In this document: in pieces, positions 29,453 to 37,934 of the stretch
How positions within the stretch are numbered: position 1 is the first letter of the stretch
Layout of the letters: each line of letters starts with the position of its first letter
Source of the DNA: JAGTVB01 sp964624765
GTDB lineage: Bacteria; Pseudomonadota; Gammaproteobacteria; HK1
NCBI GenBank assembly: GCA_964624765.1
Contig: CAZUZO010000006.1
Span: 1 to 43,322 of the forward strand
Direction of reading: 5' to 3'
DNA: 43,322 bases
Notes under the pieces: generated by a model
What the model saw: only the letters and a program-made list of their open reading frames with translations
Told to the model about the DNA's origin: nothing
Database searches by the model: none
Translations under genes and position numbers: made by a program

Positions 29453-30544
29453 ATGTACGAATCGTTTTATCGTCTGCGCACTAAACCATTTCAGCTCAGT
29501 CCAGATCCTCGCTTTTTTTACAACAGCCAGGTCCATAAGCGAGCGCTTGCCTACCTGCGGTACGGTGTGAAACAGGGTGAAGGCTTTATCATCATTACCG
29601 GCGAGGTAGGCACCGGAAAGAGCATGCTGGTCAGCACACTTTTCAGGTCTCTTGAGGCTGAGAATGTGGTGGCGGCACAGGTGGTTTCGACCCAACTGAA
29701 GGCCGATGATCTGTTGCGGGTGGTGGCTTCGGCGTATGGTCTGCCTTACCACAAGGTCAGCAAGGCAGGGCTTTTGATGAGTCTTGAGGCTTTTTTCCAA
29801 GCGTGCGTGCAGGAAGGCAAGCGGGTTTTGCTTGTGGTTGACGAGGCACAGGGATTACCGAGGCAGTCTATCGAGGAGTTGCGAATGCTGTCCAATTTCC
29901 AGATGGACGGCCGTGCTTTGTTGCAGAGCTTTCTGCTAGGTCAGAAGGAGTTCCGCGCGACGCTGCGTTCAGAAGGCTTTGAACAGCTGCGTCAGCGCGT
30001 CATCGCCGCTTACCATCTCAAGCCCCTTGGACCGGATGAGACTCGCGGGTATATCGACCACCGCCTCATTACGGCGGGGTGGCAGGGAGACCCGCAATTC
30101 ACGGACCAAGCCTACCTAGACATTCACGAATTCACCAATGGGACTCCCCGGCGCATCAACACGCTGTGCGATCGACTGTTTCTGTATGGCTGTTTAGAGG
30201 AACTGCACGAGATAACCCACGATGCCGTATCGGCTGTCACAGAGGATATGCTAGAAGAGCAGGGTGGGGCAGAAATCCATCCAGCGGGGGGGAGAAACGG
30301 AGCAGAGGCGCCATCGACGGGAGCGCAAGATGAAACGGGAGCTTACGGCCACGGAGAGACTCAATCCGATAGCGTGTCGTCACCGACAGGGCCGCTGCCA
30401 GGGGAAGGGCCTCGCAGGGACGCCGAGCGCTTGGCTTCAGTCGAACACTCAATGTTGGCACTGGCAAACATTTTGCGAGAAGAGCTGGCGGAGCTGCGCA
30501 AGGAGCTGAGAGTCAACCGCAGGCAAAATTCAGAGGAAGATTAG
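29453..30544 (+). CDS. XrtA-associated AAA ATPase (ExeA/GspA-like)
   Basis: The 363-aa protein has an N-terminal MYESFYRLRTKPFQLSPDP block, Walker A GEVGTGKS (50-57) and Walker B LLVVDEAQ (about 125-133), typical of the ExeA/GspA family and of the ATPase regularly found in exosortase/exopolysaccharide loci. The conserved AAA+ part ends near residue 270; the last 90 residues are a hydrophilic, low-complexity linker ending in a short coiled coil rich in Glu, Leu and Arg. It follows prsR by 272 bp. AAGGA lies 12 bases before the ATG. It may help polysaccharide assembly or export; the exact role is not known to me. Confidence 0.85.
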   Translation: MYESFYRLRTKPFQLSPDPRFFYNSQVHKRALAYLRYGVKQGEGFIIITGEVGTGKSMLVSTLFRSLEAENVVAAQVVSTQLKADDLLRVVASAYGLPYHKVSKAGLLMSLEAFFQACVQEGKRVLLVVDEAQGLPRQSIEELRMLSNFQMDGRALLQSFLLGQKEFRATLRSEGFEQLRQRVIAAYHLKPLGPDETRGYIDHRLITAGWQGDPQFTDQAYLDIHEFTNGTPRRINTLCDRLFLYGCLEELHEITHDAVSAVTEDMLEEQGGAEIHPAGGRNGAEAPSTGAQDETGAYGHGETQSDSVSSPTGPLPGEGPRRDAERLASVEHSMLALANILREELAELRKELRVNRRQNSEED

Positions 30545-30565
30545 ACGAGCGGGGTGAACAACCTA

Positions 30566-30743
30566 GGAGCACACCGTCGGTCTCCAGGCCTTCGGCAGCC
30601 GAACCCCTTGCGGCAAGGGTGTGTTGTGCGGAAGGGATGCCGGAGCCAAGCCGACAGGGACGTCTTCACGGCGTCCCTTGCAGCCCCGGGTCCGCTGCCC
30701 CCAGGGCAAAGGTCATCAAACTGCCGAAACGATGGCCAACGCC
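30566..30743 (-). repeat. Repeat family C, copy C6 (one end missing)
   Basis: It matches C2 and C5 in reverse: GAGCACACCGTCGG, AGCCGACAGGGACGTCTTCACGG, then the intact end TGCCGAAACGATGGCCAACGCC. The other terminal repeat (about 25 bp) is absent. It fills the gap before manC. Confidence 0.8.
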
Positions 30744-30782
30744 TGATGGTCTTGGAGCAGCGTATGGCTAATGGAGCGAGGC

Positions 30783-32312
30783 ATGCAAACCCTTGAGATC
30801 TGCCCGGTGATCCTTGCCGGAGGTTCTGGTACACGTCTGTGGCCCTTGTCACGGGCTGGTTATCCAAAACAGCTTCTGCGGCTTAAAGGCAACCACAGCT
30901 TGCTGCAGGATACCGTCGTGCGGTTAGACGGTTTGGCTGAAGAAGCGTTCGAGTCACCTGGGGAACCCGCGCAGCTTGCGATTGCATTTCCCCTTGTCGT
31001 TTGCAGCGAGGAGCTGCGTTTTCTTGTCCTGGATCAGCTCGAGGGCATCGGGCGCGGTCCTTGTCGAATCCTGCTTGAACCGGTTAGCCGTAATACAGCG
31101 CCGGCGCTCACGATCGCCGCTCTCACAGCGAGCAGATACGCCCGGGATCCCATACTGCTGGTGATGCCCGCGGACCACGTCATTGAAAATATCCCAAGGT
31201 TTCGCCGATCCGTCCTCGCCGGAATAGCCCTCGCGCGCGATGACCTGATCGTCACTTTCGGCGTGGTGCCTTCCTCGGCCGAGACCGGTTACGGTTATAT
31301 TCGAAGGCGCGCCGGTATGGCCGGGAGGAATGGGGAGGGGGGATTCTGGATCGATTCATTCGTTGAGAAACCTGACTCAGTGACTGCCGCGAGTTACATC
31401 GCTTCAGGTGAGTATTATTGGAATAGTGGCCTATTCTTGATGAAGGCTTCCGTCTGGTTGAAGGCCATGAGCTGCTATCAACCACAGATCCTCGAGATCT
31501 GCGAAAAGGCTTGGGAGAAGGGACGGTCCGATGAAAAATTCTACCGCGTGGATCGTGCCACATTCGAAACTTGTCCAAGCGATTCTATCGATTACGCCGT
31601 TATGGAACGCTTGACAGCTCTCCGCGGTGCGGGGCAAACACAGGGCGCGGAAATGCCGGACCTCGGTGCCGCCGTGGTACCGCTCGATGCGGGCTGGTCA
31701 GATGTGGGTGCATGGCCAGCGATCATGCAGCTCGGTACACCCGACAGCCATGGCAATGTTCTGGTCGGCGATGTTTATGGCCACGAAATTCACAATAGCC
31801 TTCTCTTTGCCGAGCACGGGTTGATTGCTGCCCTCGGCGTAAACGATATTATCGCGGTCGCTACCGATGATGCTGTTCTAATTGCCCATAAGAGCCACAG
31901 CCAGGACGTCAAACGGGTCGTTGACTGGCTGAAGAAGGCCGGTCGAAATGAAGGAAACTTTCACCGGCGTGTTTATCGGCCCTGGGGATACTATGAAGGA
32001 CTGGACCGCGGTGACCGCTTTCAGGTTAAACGCCTGTCGATCAAGCCAGGCGCCGCCCTATCGGTGCAGATGCATCACCATCGCGCTGAACATTGGATAG
32101 TCGTTCGCGGAACGGCCAAAGTCTTCCGGGATGATGAGGTGTTTTTGCTTACCGAGAATCAATCGACCTATATTCCCATTGGCGCCAAGCATCGGCTGGA
32201 GAATCCCGGCAAGCTTGCGTTAGAGCTGATCGAAGTCCAGTCTGGTAGCTATCTCGGAGAAGATGATATTCTGCGCTTCGAAGACCGCTACGACCGCGGT
32301 GCAACGGACTGA
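30783..32312 (+). CDS. manC: Mannose-1-phosphate guanylyltransferase / mannose-6-phosphate isomerase
   Basis: A 509-aa bifunctional enzyme that supplies GDP-mannose. The N-terminal nucleotidyltransferase has GGSGTRLWPLSR...YPKQLL near residues 13-32 and FVEKPD. The C-terminal type-II isomerase cupin has RPWGYYE and the metal-site block QMHHHRAEHW. The ATG at 30783 is preferred because GGAG lies 6 bases before it; an ATG at 30771 is possible. GDP-mannose feeds exopolysaccharide or O-antigen synthesis, consistent with prsR, the XrtA ATPase and the two glycosyltransferases nearby. Slightly longer than the usual 470-480 aa. Repeat A3 begins right after the stop. Confidence 0.95.
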   Translation: MQTLEICPVILAGGSGTRLWPLSRAGYPKQLLRLKGNHSLLQDTVVRLDGLAEEAFESPGEPAQLAIAFPLVVCSEELRFLVLDQLEGIGRGPCRILLEPVSRNTAPALTIAALTASRYARDPILLVMPADHVIENIPRFRRSVLAGIALARDDLIVTFGVVPSSAETGYGYIRRRAGMAGRNGEGGFWIDSFVEKPDSVTAASYIASGEYYWNSGLFLMKASVWLKAMSCYQPQILEICEKAWEKGRSDEKFYRVDRATFETCPSDSIDYAVMERLTALRGAGQTQGAEMPDLGAAVVPLDAGWSDVGAWPAIMQLGTPDSHGNVLVGDVYGHEIHNSLLFAEHGLIAALGVNDIIAVATDDAVLIAHKSHSQDVKRVVDWLKKAGRNEGNFHRRVYRPWGYYEGLDRGDRFQVKRLSIKPGAALSVQMHHHRAEHWIVVRGTAKVFRDDEVFLLTENQSTYIPIGAKHRLENPGKLALELIEVQSGSYLGEDDILRFEDRYDRGATD

Positions 32313-32531
32313 GATAGCTGTTTTAAAAATTACTGCGCTTGCCTGAGCTGCGTTGCACGGCGGCTCGCAATCCTCATGTACTCCCTTGTACACTCCGGTT
32401 GTGACTCGCCCCATCCTTGGGGCTCGCCCCTTCGGGGCCAGCTTGCAGCTGTTCAAAATCGTTCCGGACGATTTTGTCGCCACCGTGCGCCTTGCTCCGC
32501 CGGCGCTCGTGACATTTTTAAGACAGCTTCT
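32313..32531 (-). repeat. Repeat family A, copy A3 (complete), abutting manC
   Basis: A 219-bp element that starts AGATAGCTGTTTTAAAAA, two bases or fewer after the TGA of manC, and ends TTTTTAAGACAGCTTCT. Its internal palindrome is AAAATCGTTCCGGACGATTTT. It has the same length as A2. It lies between the convergent manC and glycosyltransferase genes and could act as a bidirectional terminator. Confidence 0.87.
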
Positions 32532-32570
32532 TATCGCAGGCGACTTGGCCAATACACGTGAGTCGCTTTG

Positions 32571-33509
32571 TCAATTTATAATGCGCTCAACGGTGTATTC
32601 CCTGAGCTGTCGAGCATGGGTGAAGATGATGATTTCACCGATCAGGCCGATAGCAAAAATCTGTATGCCGAGTACGATTAACAGAGAACTGAACAAGAGA
32701 GCCGGACGGTTCGCTAGTGCCACGTCAAAAAACAGTCGTTCGATGACTATGTAAAGCGTAGCCACCAATCCCAGCATGAGTGTTGTGGCACCTGCCAGAC
32801 CAAAGAACCGCAGGGGCTTTTTGGTGAACTTGGTGAGGAAAAAAATTGCAAGAATATCCAGTAGCTTAGTGAAATATTTCGTGGGCGGGTAGGAGCGCCG
32901 CAAGCGGTCGCGATGTGATTGCCTCACCGATAACTCGGTAATTTTAAAACCCTGACGGTGTGCCATGAGGGGAAGAAAAGTATGCAGATCCCCGTAGATA
33001 TGTATCTCGTCAGCAACACATCTCTTGAATACCCGGACGTTGCAGCCAGCATCGTGAATGGGGAAGTCACGATCAAATTTTAGGAGGGTGTTGAATATCC
33101 TCGATCGTAAGCGATTGAGGCGGGAGTCTATTCGGGGGTGACGCCTCGCTAGCACCATGTCGTGCTCGTTGAGGGCACCGAGCAGTTTGGGGATTTCACT
33201 CGCTTCCACTTGTTGATAGGCGGGTAGGGTGAGTAAGATATTGCCCGAGGAGTGATTGAACCCTACCGTCAGAGCGGTGGCTTCGCCAAATCGTCTAGCA
33301 AGGGTGATGATGCGAATCTTTTCGCCTTCTTCTCTGAGTTGCGTGAGTTCACTCAGAACGTCGGGAAATGGGCCGTCTAGCACGTAGATCATTTCCCACA
33401 TAAGTGAGGATGTCTCAAGCCCTTGTTTGTACTCCTTGTGGACGTCCCGAATCGGGTCATAGCGATCGGTGACGGGAATGATGACAGATAACTCGACTGT
33501 ATTTTCCAT
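32571..33509 (-). CDS. Glycosyltransferase family 2 protein with altered acidic motifs
   Basis: The 312-aa protein has a GT-A-like N-terminal domain and two C-terminal membrane helices (about 235-258 and 268-298), like polyprenyl-phosphate glycosyltransferases. It is a paralogue of the adjacent 318-aa protein. Where that protein has FIDDGS and LTMDGDLQND, this one has VLDGPF (about 43-48) and LTLPAYQQVE (93-102), so the usual DxD metal motif is absent. It could be inactive, a partner subunit, or act with another mechanism. It follows the upstream paralogue after 8 bp, so the two are certainly cotranscribed. Likely role is surface polysaccharide or lipid-linked sugar synthesis. Confidence 0.85.
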   Translation of the reverse strand: MENTVELSVIIPVTDRYDPIRDVHKEYKQGLETSSLMWEMIYVLDGPFPDVLSELTQLREEGEKIRIITLARRFGEATALTVGFNHSSGNILLTLPAYQQVEASEIPKLLGALNEHDMVLARRHPRIDSRLNRLRSRIFNTLLKFDRDFPIHDAGCNVRVFKRCVADEIHIYGDLHTFLPLMAHRQGFKITELSVRQSHRDRLRRSYPPTKYFTKLLDILAIFFLTKFTKKPLRFFGLAGATTLMLGLVATLYIVIERLFFDVALANRPALLFSSLLIVLGIQIFAIGLIGEIIIFTHARQLREYTVERIIN

Positions 33510-33517
33510 GGTCTTGA

Positions 33518-34474
33518 CTATCTGGCCTGTTGTACTTCCGTGTCTTGCTTATCTGTGACCAAGTCTGCCATGATTTCCGGTCTCAGATCGCCTGTGCGGT
33601 AGATAACCTCTGCGAGTATCCCCCAAAAAAATACAGTAATCGCTAATGTGGCGTACAGGAGTCCCAGGCCGAAAAAGATGGTGGACGGTTGATTCTCTCC
33701 TGCAAGGGTTTCGATCAACGCCGCGATCAATGCCCCGCTGCTGATCAATCCCGCGAAGAGGGCCACTGCCGCGAAGCTAATAATGGGTCGTGCGAAGAAC
33801 GTTAACAGCGTTTTGATGACTAGTAAATCGAGCAAAACCTTATAAATACGTGATAACCCATATTTTGATTTGCCAAAACGTCGAGCGTGATGGTTTACCT
33901 TCACCTCAGCGATCCGTGTTCCAGCAAGCGACGTCATGGCAGGTATAAAACGATGCATCTCAGAATAGAGCGGAATGTTCTGAATGACACGCGCTCGATA
34001 AGCCTTCAGGGAACAGCCATTATCTTTAATGGGCACCCCCGTAATTTTACCAATGAGCCAGTTCGCTATTTTTGATGGAATCTTGCGCGTGATCAGTTTG
34101 TCTTGGCGGTTATAGCGCCAGCCCACTACGATATCGTATCCTTGCCGCAGCTTATCGAGGAAGATGGGAATATCCCGCGGATCATTTTGCAGATCTCCGT
34201 CCATGGTTAGCAGTATGTCGCCTTTGGCATGCTCGATACCGGCCACCATGGCGGGTGTTTGCCCGTAGTTGCGGCGAAATTTGATAACTCGCAATCGGGC
34301 ATCAGCGTGAGCCAACTCGGCAGCCTGGGCAAACGTGCGGTCGCGGCTTCCATCGTCGATAAAGAGTATCTCGTAGTTTAGCTCCAGTGGGGCTAAAGCT
34401 TGGGTAATCGCATCGTACATTGGCTGGAGGTTTTCTTCCTCGTTGTACAGCGGGAGAATGACAGATAGATCCAT
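33518..34474 (-). CDS. Glycosyltransferase family 2, polyprenyl-phosphate sugar transferase type
   Basis: The 318-aa protein has VILPLYNEEENL at the N-terminus, FIDDGSRDRT (39-48), and the DxD motif in MDGDLQND (D92, D94), followed by two C-terminal membrane helices (about 230-255 and 265-295). This is the architecture of ArnC/GtrB/DPM1-like enzymes that load a sugar from a nucleotide donor onto undecaprenyl phosphate. The donor is not identifiable. It leads a two-gene unit with a paralogue 8 bp downstream. A short B repeat lies upstream. Confidence 0.9.
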   Translation of the reverse strand: MDLSVILPLYNEEENLQPMYDAITQALAPLELNYEILFIDDGSRDRTFAQAAELAHADARLRVIKFRRNYGQTPAMVAGIEHAKGDILLTMDGDLQNDPRDIPIFLDKLRQGYDIVVGWRYNRQDKLITRKIPSKIANWLIGKITGVPIKDNGCSLKAYRARVIQNIPLYSEMHRFIPAMTSLAGTRIAEVKVNHHARRFGKSKYGLSRIYKVLLDLLVIKTLLTFFARPIISFAAVALFAGLISSGALIAALIETLAGENQPSTIFFGLGLLYATLAITVFFWGILAEVIYRTGDLRPEIMADLVTDKQDTEVQQAR

Positions 34475-34555
34475 CTACAGGTCTCTGCGCAGGGAAAGTG
34501 GGTGGCACGCCTGAGAAGCAGGTTCGATTAACACCTACCGTGGGTACCTCAGATC

Positions 34556-34635
34556 TCGTGAAAAAACCGTCGCTGCACCCCCGTCCGCCTGGCTCTCGGG
34601 CTGCTCGCTACGGTTTTGTCACAAGCTCTCAAGGG
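34556..34635 (-). repeat. Repeat family B, internally deleted copy B6
   Basis: About 80 bp: both ends are kept (CTCGTGAAAAAACCGTCGC and CGGTTTTGTCACAAGCTCTC), with CCGTCCGCCTGGCTCTCGGGC inside, but the central ATATCAGATAGATAGG part is lost. It lies upstream of the glycosyltransferase pair. Confidence 0.75.
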
Positions 34636-34659
34636 AATTCAGTAAGGTAGGCATGGCGG

Positions 34660-35211
34660 TCATCTTACCGTCGACCTATTGGGTTGTTGCGCTTGATATC
34701 GGATGCCCGCCTTAGGCGCGAGGCTTAAGTTCTCGCTTATCGCAAGCGTCGATGCCGGGCCGTCGTTGATCCCCCACGACAGGGCGGCCACCTGGTCGAC
34801 CAGAGCCATGCCGCTGGTCAGCCATGAGCATGCTCGACAGTGGCAGGTGCTGGCCTCGTGGCCGAGGCGCATGATCCGCGCATCCACGTATCCCACCGCA
34901 AACTCTAGCGCACCTTCCAGTTCGTCCAAGGACTTCTCCTCCAACGCGACTGATTCATCGCTGCTGAACAACCATTCACACTCCGCGCCGCAGTGACACT
35001 CCTGACACTCCCGATCCTGTGGACAAAAGTTTCCGGCATGGGGGCACTCCTCGATAGAGATTTCCCCGCGTATGAGGGCACGGGGAAACACCAGCGCCTT
35101 TATAATTGCTCGTTTTATGCGTGCGTCATCCATGCCTCTATAGCCCTTCAGGAGTTGTCGAAACGTTACCACCTCGCCATTCTGCCAGTATAGACGTTGA
35201 GCCGGGGTCAT
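34660..35211 (-). CDS. Cysteine-rich conserved hypothetical protein
   Basis: I do not recognise a named family. The 183-aa protein has a basic helix-rich N-terminus (1-50), then seven cysteines within about 26 residues (CPHAGNFCPQ, CQECHCGAEC; residues about 56-80) and a later CHCRAC (about 122-127). Such spacing could bind zinc or a metal cluster. The C-terminal tail is low complexity. There is no signal peptide. It is downstream of phoU on the same strand with a 192-bp gap holding a C fragment, so it may be separate. A weak AGGTGA precedes the ATG. Confidence 0.7.
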   Translation of the reverse strand: MTPAQRLYWQNGEVVTFRQLLKGYRGMDDARIKRAIIKALVFPRALIRGEISIEECPHAGNFCPQDRECQECHCGAECEWLFSSDESVALEEKSLDELEGALEFAVGYVDARIMRLGHEASTCHCRACSWLTSGMALVDQVAALSWGINDGPASTLAISENLSLAPKAGIRYQAQQPNRSTVR

Positions 35212-35307
35212 TCACCTGCCCGAGACGACGCTACGCTAGCAACGATGCCCACCCTCGCCTAACCACACCGGTCGTCCGCAGCAGCGACGAGTTGGATTCG
35301 GTAGCTC

Positions 35308-35395
35308 TGCCACAAGGGGCTCGGCTGCTGAAGGCTGGGGCACCGATCGTGTGCTCCGAAGCGCAACCCCGGCAAAACGCCGGCCATAACGGGAG
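35308..35395 (+). repeat. Degenerate fragment of repeat family C
   Basis: CACAAGGGGCTCGGCTGCTGAAGGC, seen as GGGGCTCGGCTGCTGAAGGC, then GTGTGCTCCGAAGCGCAACC follow the right half of C. The terminal repeat is not recognisable. It lies just past the phoU stop. Confidence 0.55.
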
Positions 35396-35403
35396 TTCTA
35401 ACC

Positions 35404-36138
35404 CTATTCGGCTTGCTGGCGGGCGACGGCCATCTCCTCAACGAACTGCTCGAGATCGGCGTGTCGCACATCCTTGCCCTTTACCAGGTAGATGGTGTGT
35501 TCGCAGATATTACGCGAGCGGTCACCGATACGCTCCAGGGCACGAGCGCACCAGCAAAGCGGGGTAATGTCGGGGATATGGGGAGGATCGTCCATCATGT
35601 AGGCGAGCATTTGGCGCATGATCCGGTCGTGGTCCTGGTCGATATTTTTGTCGGCGAGCGCCACCTGGATGGCCTGTTGTCCATCGGCTCGCGCCAGCGC
35701 ATCTAGACTCTGGTGAAGCATGTGTTTGACTCTTTCGCCCATGTGCTCGATTGGGCTGAGCTGATGCGGTTGGATGGTCACTTTATCCACGAGCCGCAGC
35801 GCGATTCTTGCCACGAACTTGGCCTCGTCGCCGATGCGTTCTAGGTCATTGATCGTTTTGATGACGGCCAATACCAGGCGGAGATCAGATGCGGTGGGCT
35901 GACGTCGCACCAATACTTTGGTGCAGGCGTCGTCGACCGCCACATCCATGCGGTTCATCTGACTGTCGTTGGCGATGACAGTCTCGGCTAGCGTACCGTC
36001 AGAATTAAGCAACGCGCTTAGCGCATCCGCTAGCTGCTTCTCGGCCAGTCCTCCCATGGCCATGACTTGACTGCGAATATCCTCGAGTTCCCGGTCGAAC
36101 TGATGAAAGGTATGCGGTTTGAGATGCTCGATCGTCAT
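35404..36138 (-). CDS. phoU: PhoU, phosphate signalling regulator
   Basis: The 244-aa, all-helical protein is made of two PhoU repeats (about 15-110 and 120-220), each with a conserved metal-coordinating block: NDLERIGDEAKF (about 96-107) and ARALERIGDRSRNICEH (about 198-214). PhoU restrains PhoR kinase when phosphate is plentiful, working with the PstSCAB transporter. It lies 122 bp downstream of phoR on the same strand. No pst genes or phoB are in this window. Confidence 0.96.
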   Translation of the reverse strand: MTIEHLKPHTFHQFDRELEDIRSQVMAMGGLAEKQLADALSALLNSDGTLAETVIANDSQMNRMDVAVDDACTKVLVRRQPTASDLRLVLAVIKTINDLERIGDEAKFVARIALRLVDKVTIQPHQLSPIEHMGERVKHMLHQSLDALARADGQQAIQVALADKNIDQDHDRIMRQMLAYMMDDPPHIPDITPLCWCARALERIGDRSRNICEHTIYLVKGKDVRHADLEQFVEEMAVARQQAE

Positions 36139-36260
36139 TTACATCGGCCCTCTACTGTAGGAATGGTGCCTGACGCCTAAAATGATAGTGTATGATGCGA
36201 TAGGCATTCCAAGAAGATGTCGCTGACGAAAAAACCCGGATACGTTTGCACCGCAGATGG

Positions 36261-37619
36261 CTATTGGCGTGTGATAGCGAGCGGCCAGGAGGGGACTGGC
36301 CCCATGGCTTTCTCACTCTCCAACCAGTAGAAATGGCGAGCCGGGAAATGGCAGGTAAACGTGCTCCCTTTGCCCACTGTACTCTGGATGGTGAGTTCGC
36401 CTCCGTGCCGAGTGACCACATGCTTAACGATCGCGAGGCCTAAACCGGTACCACCGGTTTCTCTGGAACGGCCGACGTCGACGCGATAAAAGCGCTCCGT
36501 CAGCCGCGGTATATGGCTCGCCTCGATGCCGACGCCGGTGTCTGAAACAGAGAAGTAGGCGCCCTCGGCATCCGCATGCCAGCGAAGCCGGATTTCACCG
36601 CCGGCCGGTGTGTAGCGAATTGCATTGACGACCAGATTGGAGAACGCGCTGCGCAGCTCGTTGCGATTGCCGCTCAGTCCGAGTTGCGGCTCGATGTCGA
36701 GCAAGATGCGATGCTTTGCTTCACCGCTTAATTCCATTGCCTCTTTGTGGATCTGCCTGAGCAGAGTGGAGACCGCGATTTCCTCTTCCCCTGTCAGTTC
36801 TCGGTCGAGCTCCAGACGTGACAGCAAGAGCAGGTCCTCAACGATACCCCGCATGCGCCGAGCTTGCTCGTGGACTTGGGGCAACACTTGTTTCCAGGGC
36901 GGCTTACGCGCCTCGGTGTGATCTAAGAGGGCTTCGACATATCCGCTGATCACGGTGAGTGGGGTGCGTAGCTCATGGGACACGTTGGCCACGAAATCTC
37001 GGCGCACCTGATCGAGATGCTGGAGCCGCGTGGTGTTTTGCGCCAGCAGTAGGTACTTGTTCTTCGCGGTGGGCACGATGTTTAGGGTCAGCCATATATT
37101 GCCATCCACCGGCGAGCACATCACCATCGGTTGGCGCCAGTCTTGGGACTCCAGTCGGCGAACGAATTCCGGATAACGGATGAGGTTCGCGATGCGTTGC
37201 CCTCGGTCATCGGGTCGTCGCAACCCCAGCAGCCGTTCCGCCGCGCTGTTCCACCATTCGATCTCCCCATGTTGACCGAGTACCACGGTCCCGTCGGGCA
37301 AGGCGGCGGTAGACTCCCTGAACCGTTTAAGGGCTCGGCGGAGCTTGCGCTTTCGTTTTCGGGTGCGGCGCTGGCTGCGTCCCAGTTCACACATGAGCTC
37401 AGCCCAGATGCCCATGGAATCGGGGGGATGGGTGGAGCATCCCCGGATCAGCCAAGTATGCAGCCGGTAGAGCTGGGTCAGATGCCAGACCAGGTAACTG
37501 GCGACGCCGGCGAGAAGTGTTAGGGGCAAATGATCATACCAAAGCCCGAGGACGGTCAGCACGAGGACGCCTAGGGTGATCAAGCCCAGCTCAGCACGCC
37601 AGCTACGATGTAAGTTCAT
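36261..37619 (-). CDS. phoR: PhoR, phosphate-regulon sensor histidine kinase
   Basis: The 452-aa protein has two N-terminal membrane helices (about 10-28 and 31-50), a basic linker with many Lys/Arg (84-103), a PAS domain (about 100-195), the phospho-acceptor H215 in NVSHELRTPL and a C-terminal ATPase domain with NLVVNAIRYTP, DTGVGIE and GGTGLGLAIVKH. The short periplasmic loop is typical of PhoR, which senses phosphate through Pst/PhoU rather than directly. The start at 37619 is preferred over one 54 bases upstream because the hydrophobic segment follows at once. phoB, normally directly upstream, is absent here. Confidence 0.93.
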   Translation of the reverse strand: MNLHRSWRAELGLITLGVLVLTVLGLWYDHLPLTLLAGVASYLVWHLTQLYRLHTWLIRGCSTHPPDSMGIWAELMCELGRSQRRTRKRKRKLRRALKRFRESTAALPDGTVVLGQHGEIEWWNSAAERLLGLRRPDDRGQRIANLIRYPEFVRRLESQDWRQPMVMCSPVDGNIWLTLNIVPTAKNKYLLLAQNTTRLQHLDQVRRDFVANVSHELRTPLTVISGYVEALLDHTEARKPPWKQVLPQVHEQARRMRGIVEDLLLLSRLELDRELTGEEEIAVSTLLRQIHKEAMELSGEAKHRILLDIEPQLGLSGNRNELRSAFSNLVVNAIRYTPAGGEIRLRWHADAEGAYFSVSDTGVGIEASHIPRLTERFYRVDVGRSRETGGTGLGLAIVKHVVTRHGGELTIQSTVGKGSTFTCHFPARHFYWLESEKAMGPVPSWPLAITRQ

Positions 37620-37797
37620 GACTGGATATCCCCAAGCACCCTCAAGACCACTAGAGCACGGGGCGCTAGTCATCTACTCGATCACGCAACGTCGCCAAAC
37701 CGTGGGGCGGTCTAGCGGGTGCCCCGTTTCCTGCCTTTGATGACCCGTCGATCTATGGGGATGCGCCGAGGACGCTGACAAAAACATCGATGACACC

Positions 37798-37934
37798 TTA
37801 TAGCCAACATTCCGCACACCAATGTAACCGATTGAATAAGGTCAATTAATTTTCATGCCAACTGCATTAGCAAACGCTTCTAGAATATACAAAGTAGCTA
37901 CTTGCATGCATGCCGTGCGGAATGTCGGTTATAG
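37798..37934. repeat. AT-rich segment bounded by 20-bp inverted repeats
   Basis: TTATAGCCAACATTCCGCAC (37798-37817) and GTGCGGAATGTCGGTTATAG (37915-37934) match as inverted repeats at 17 of 20 positions. The 97 bp between them are AT-rich compared with the neighbouring genes. The right repeat contains the TAA stop of the kinase gene (37929-37931). It may be a small mobile element or a cruciform-forming regulatory site; it is unrelated to A, B and C. Confidence 0.6.

Noticed and set aside
30865..30882. AAAACAGCTTCTGCGG in manC, identical to the end of A1 plus flank
   Set aside because: It encodes the conserved PKQLLRL part of the enzyme; no terminal repeat or A sequence accompanies it, so it is probably chance.
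37775..37797. Possible Pho box (CTGACA...ATGACA)
   Set aside because: The start-to-start spacing is 15 rather than 11 bases and the half-sites are poor.
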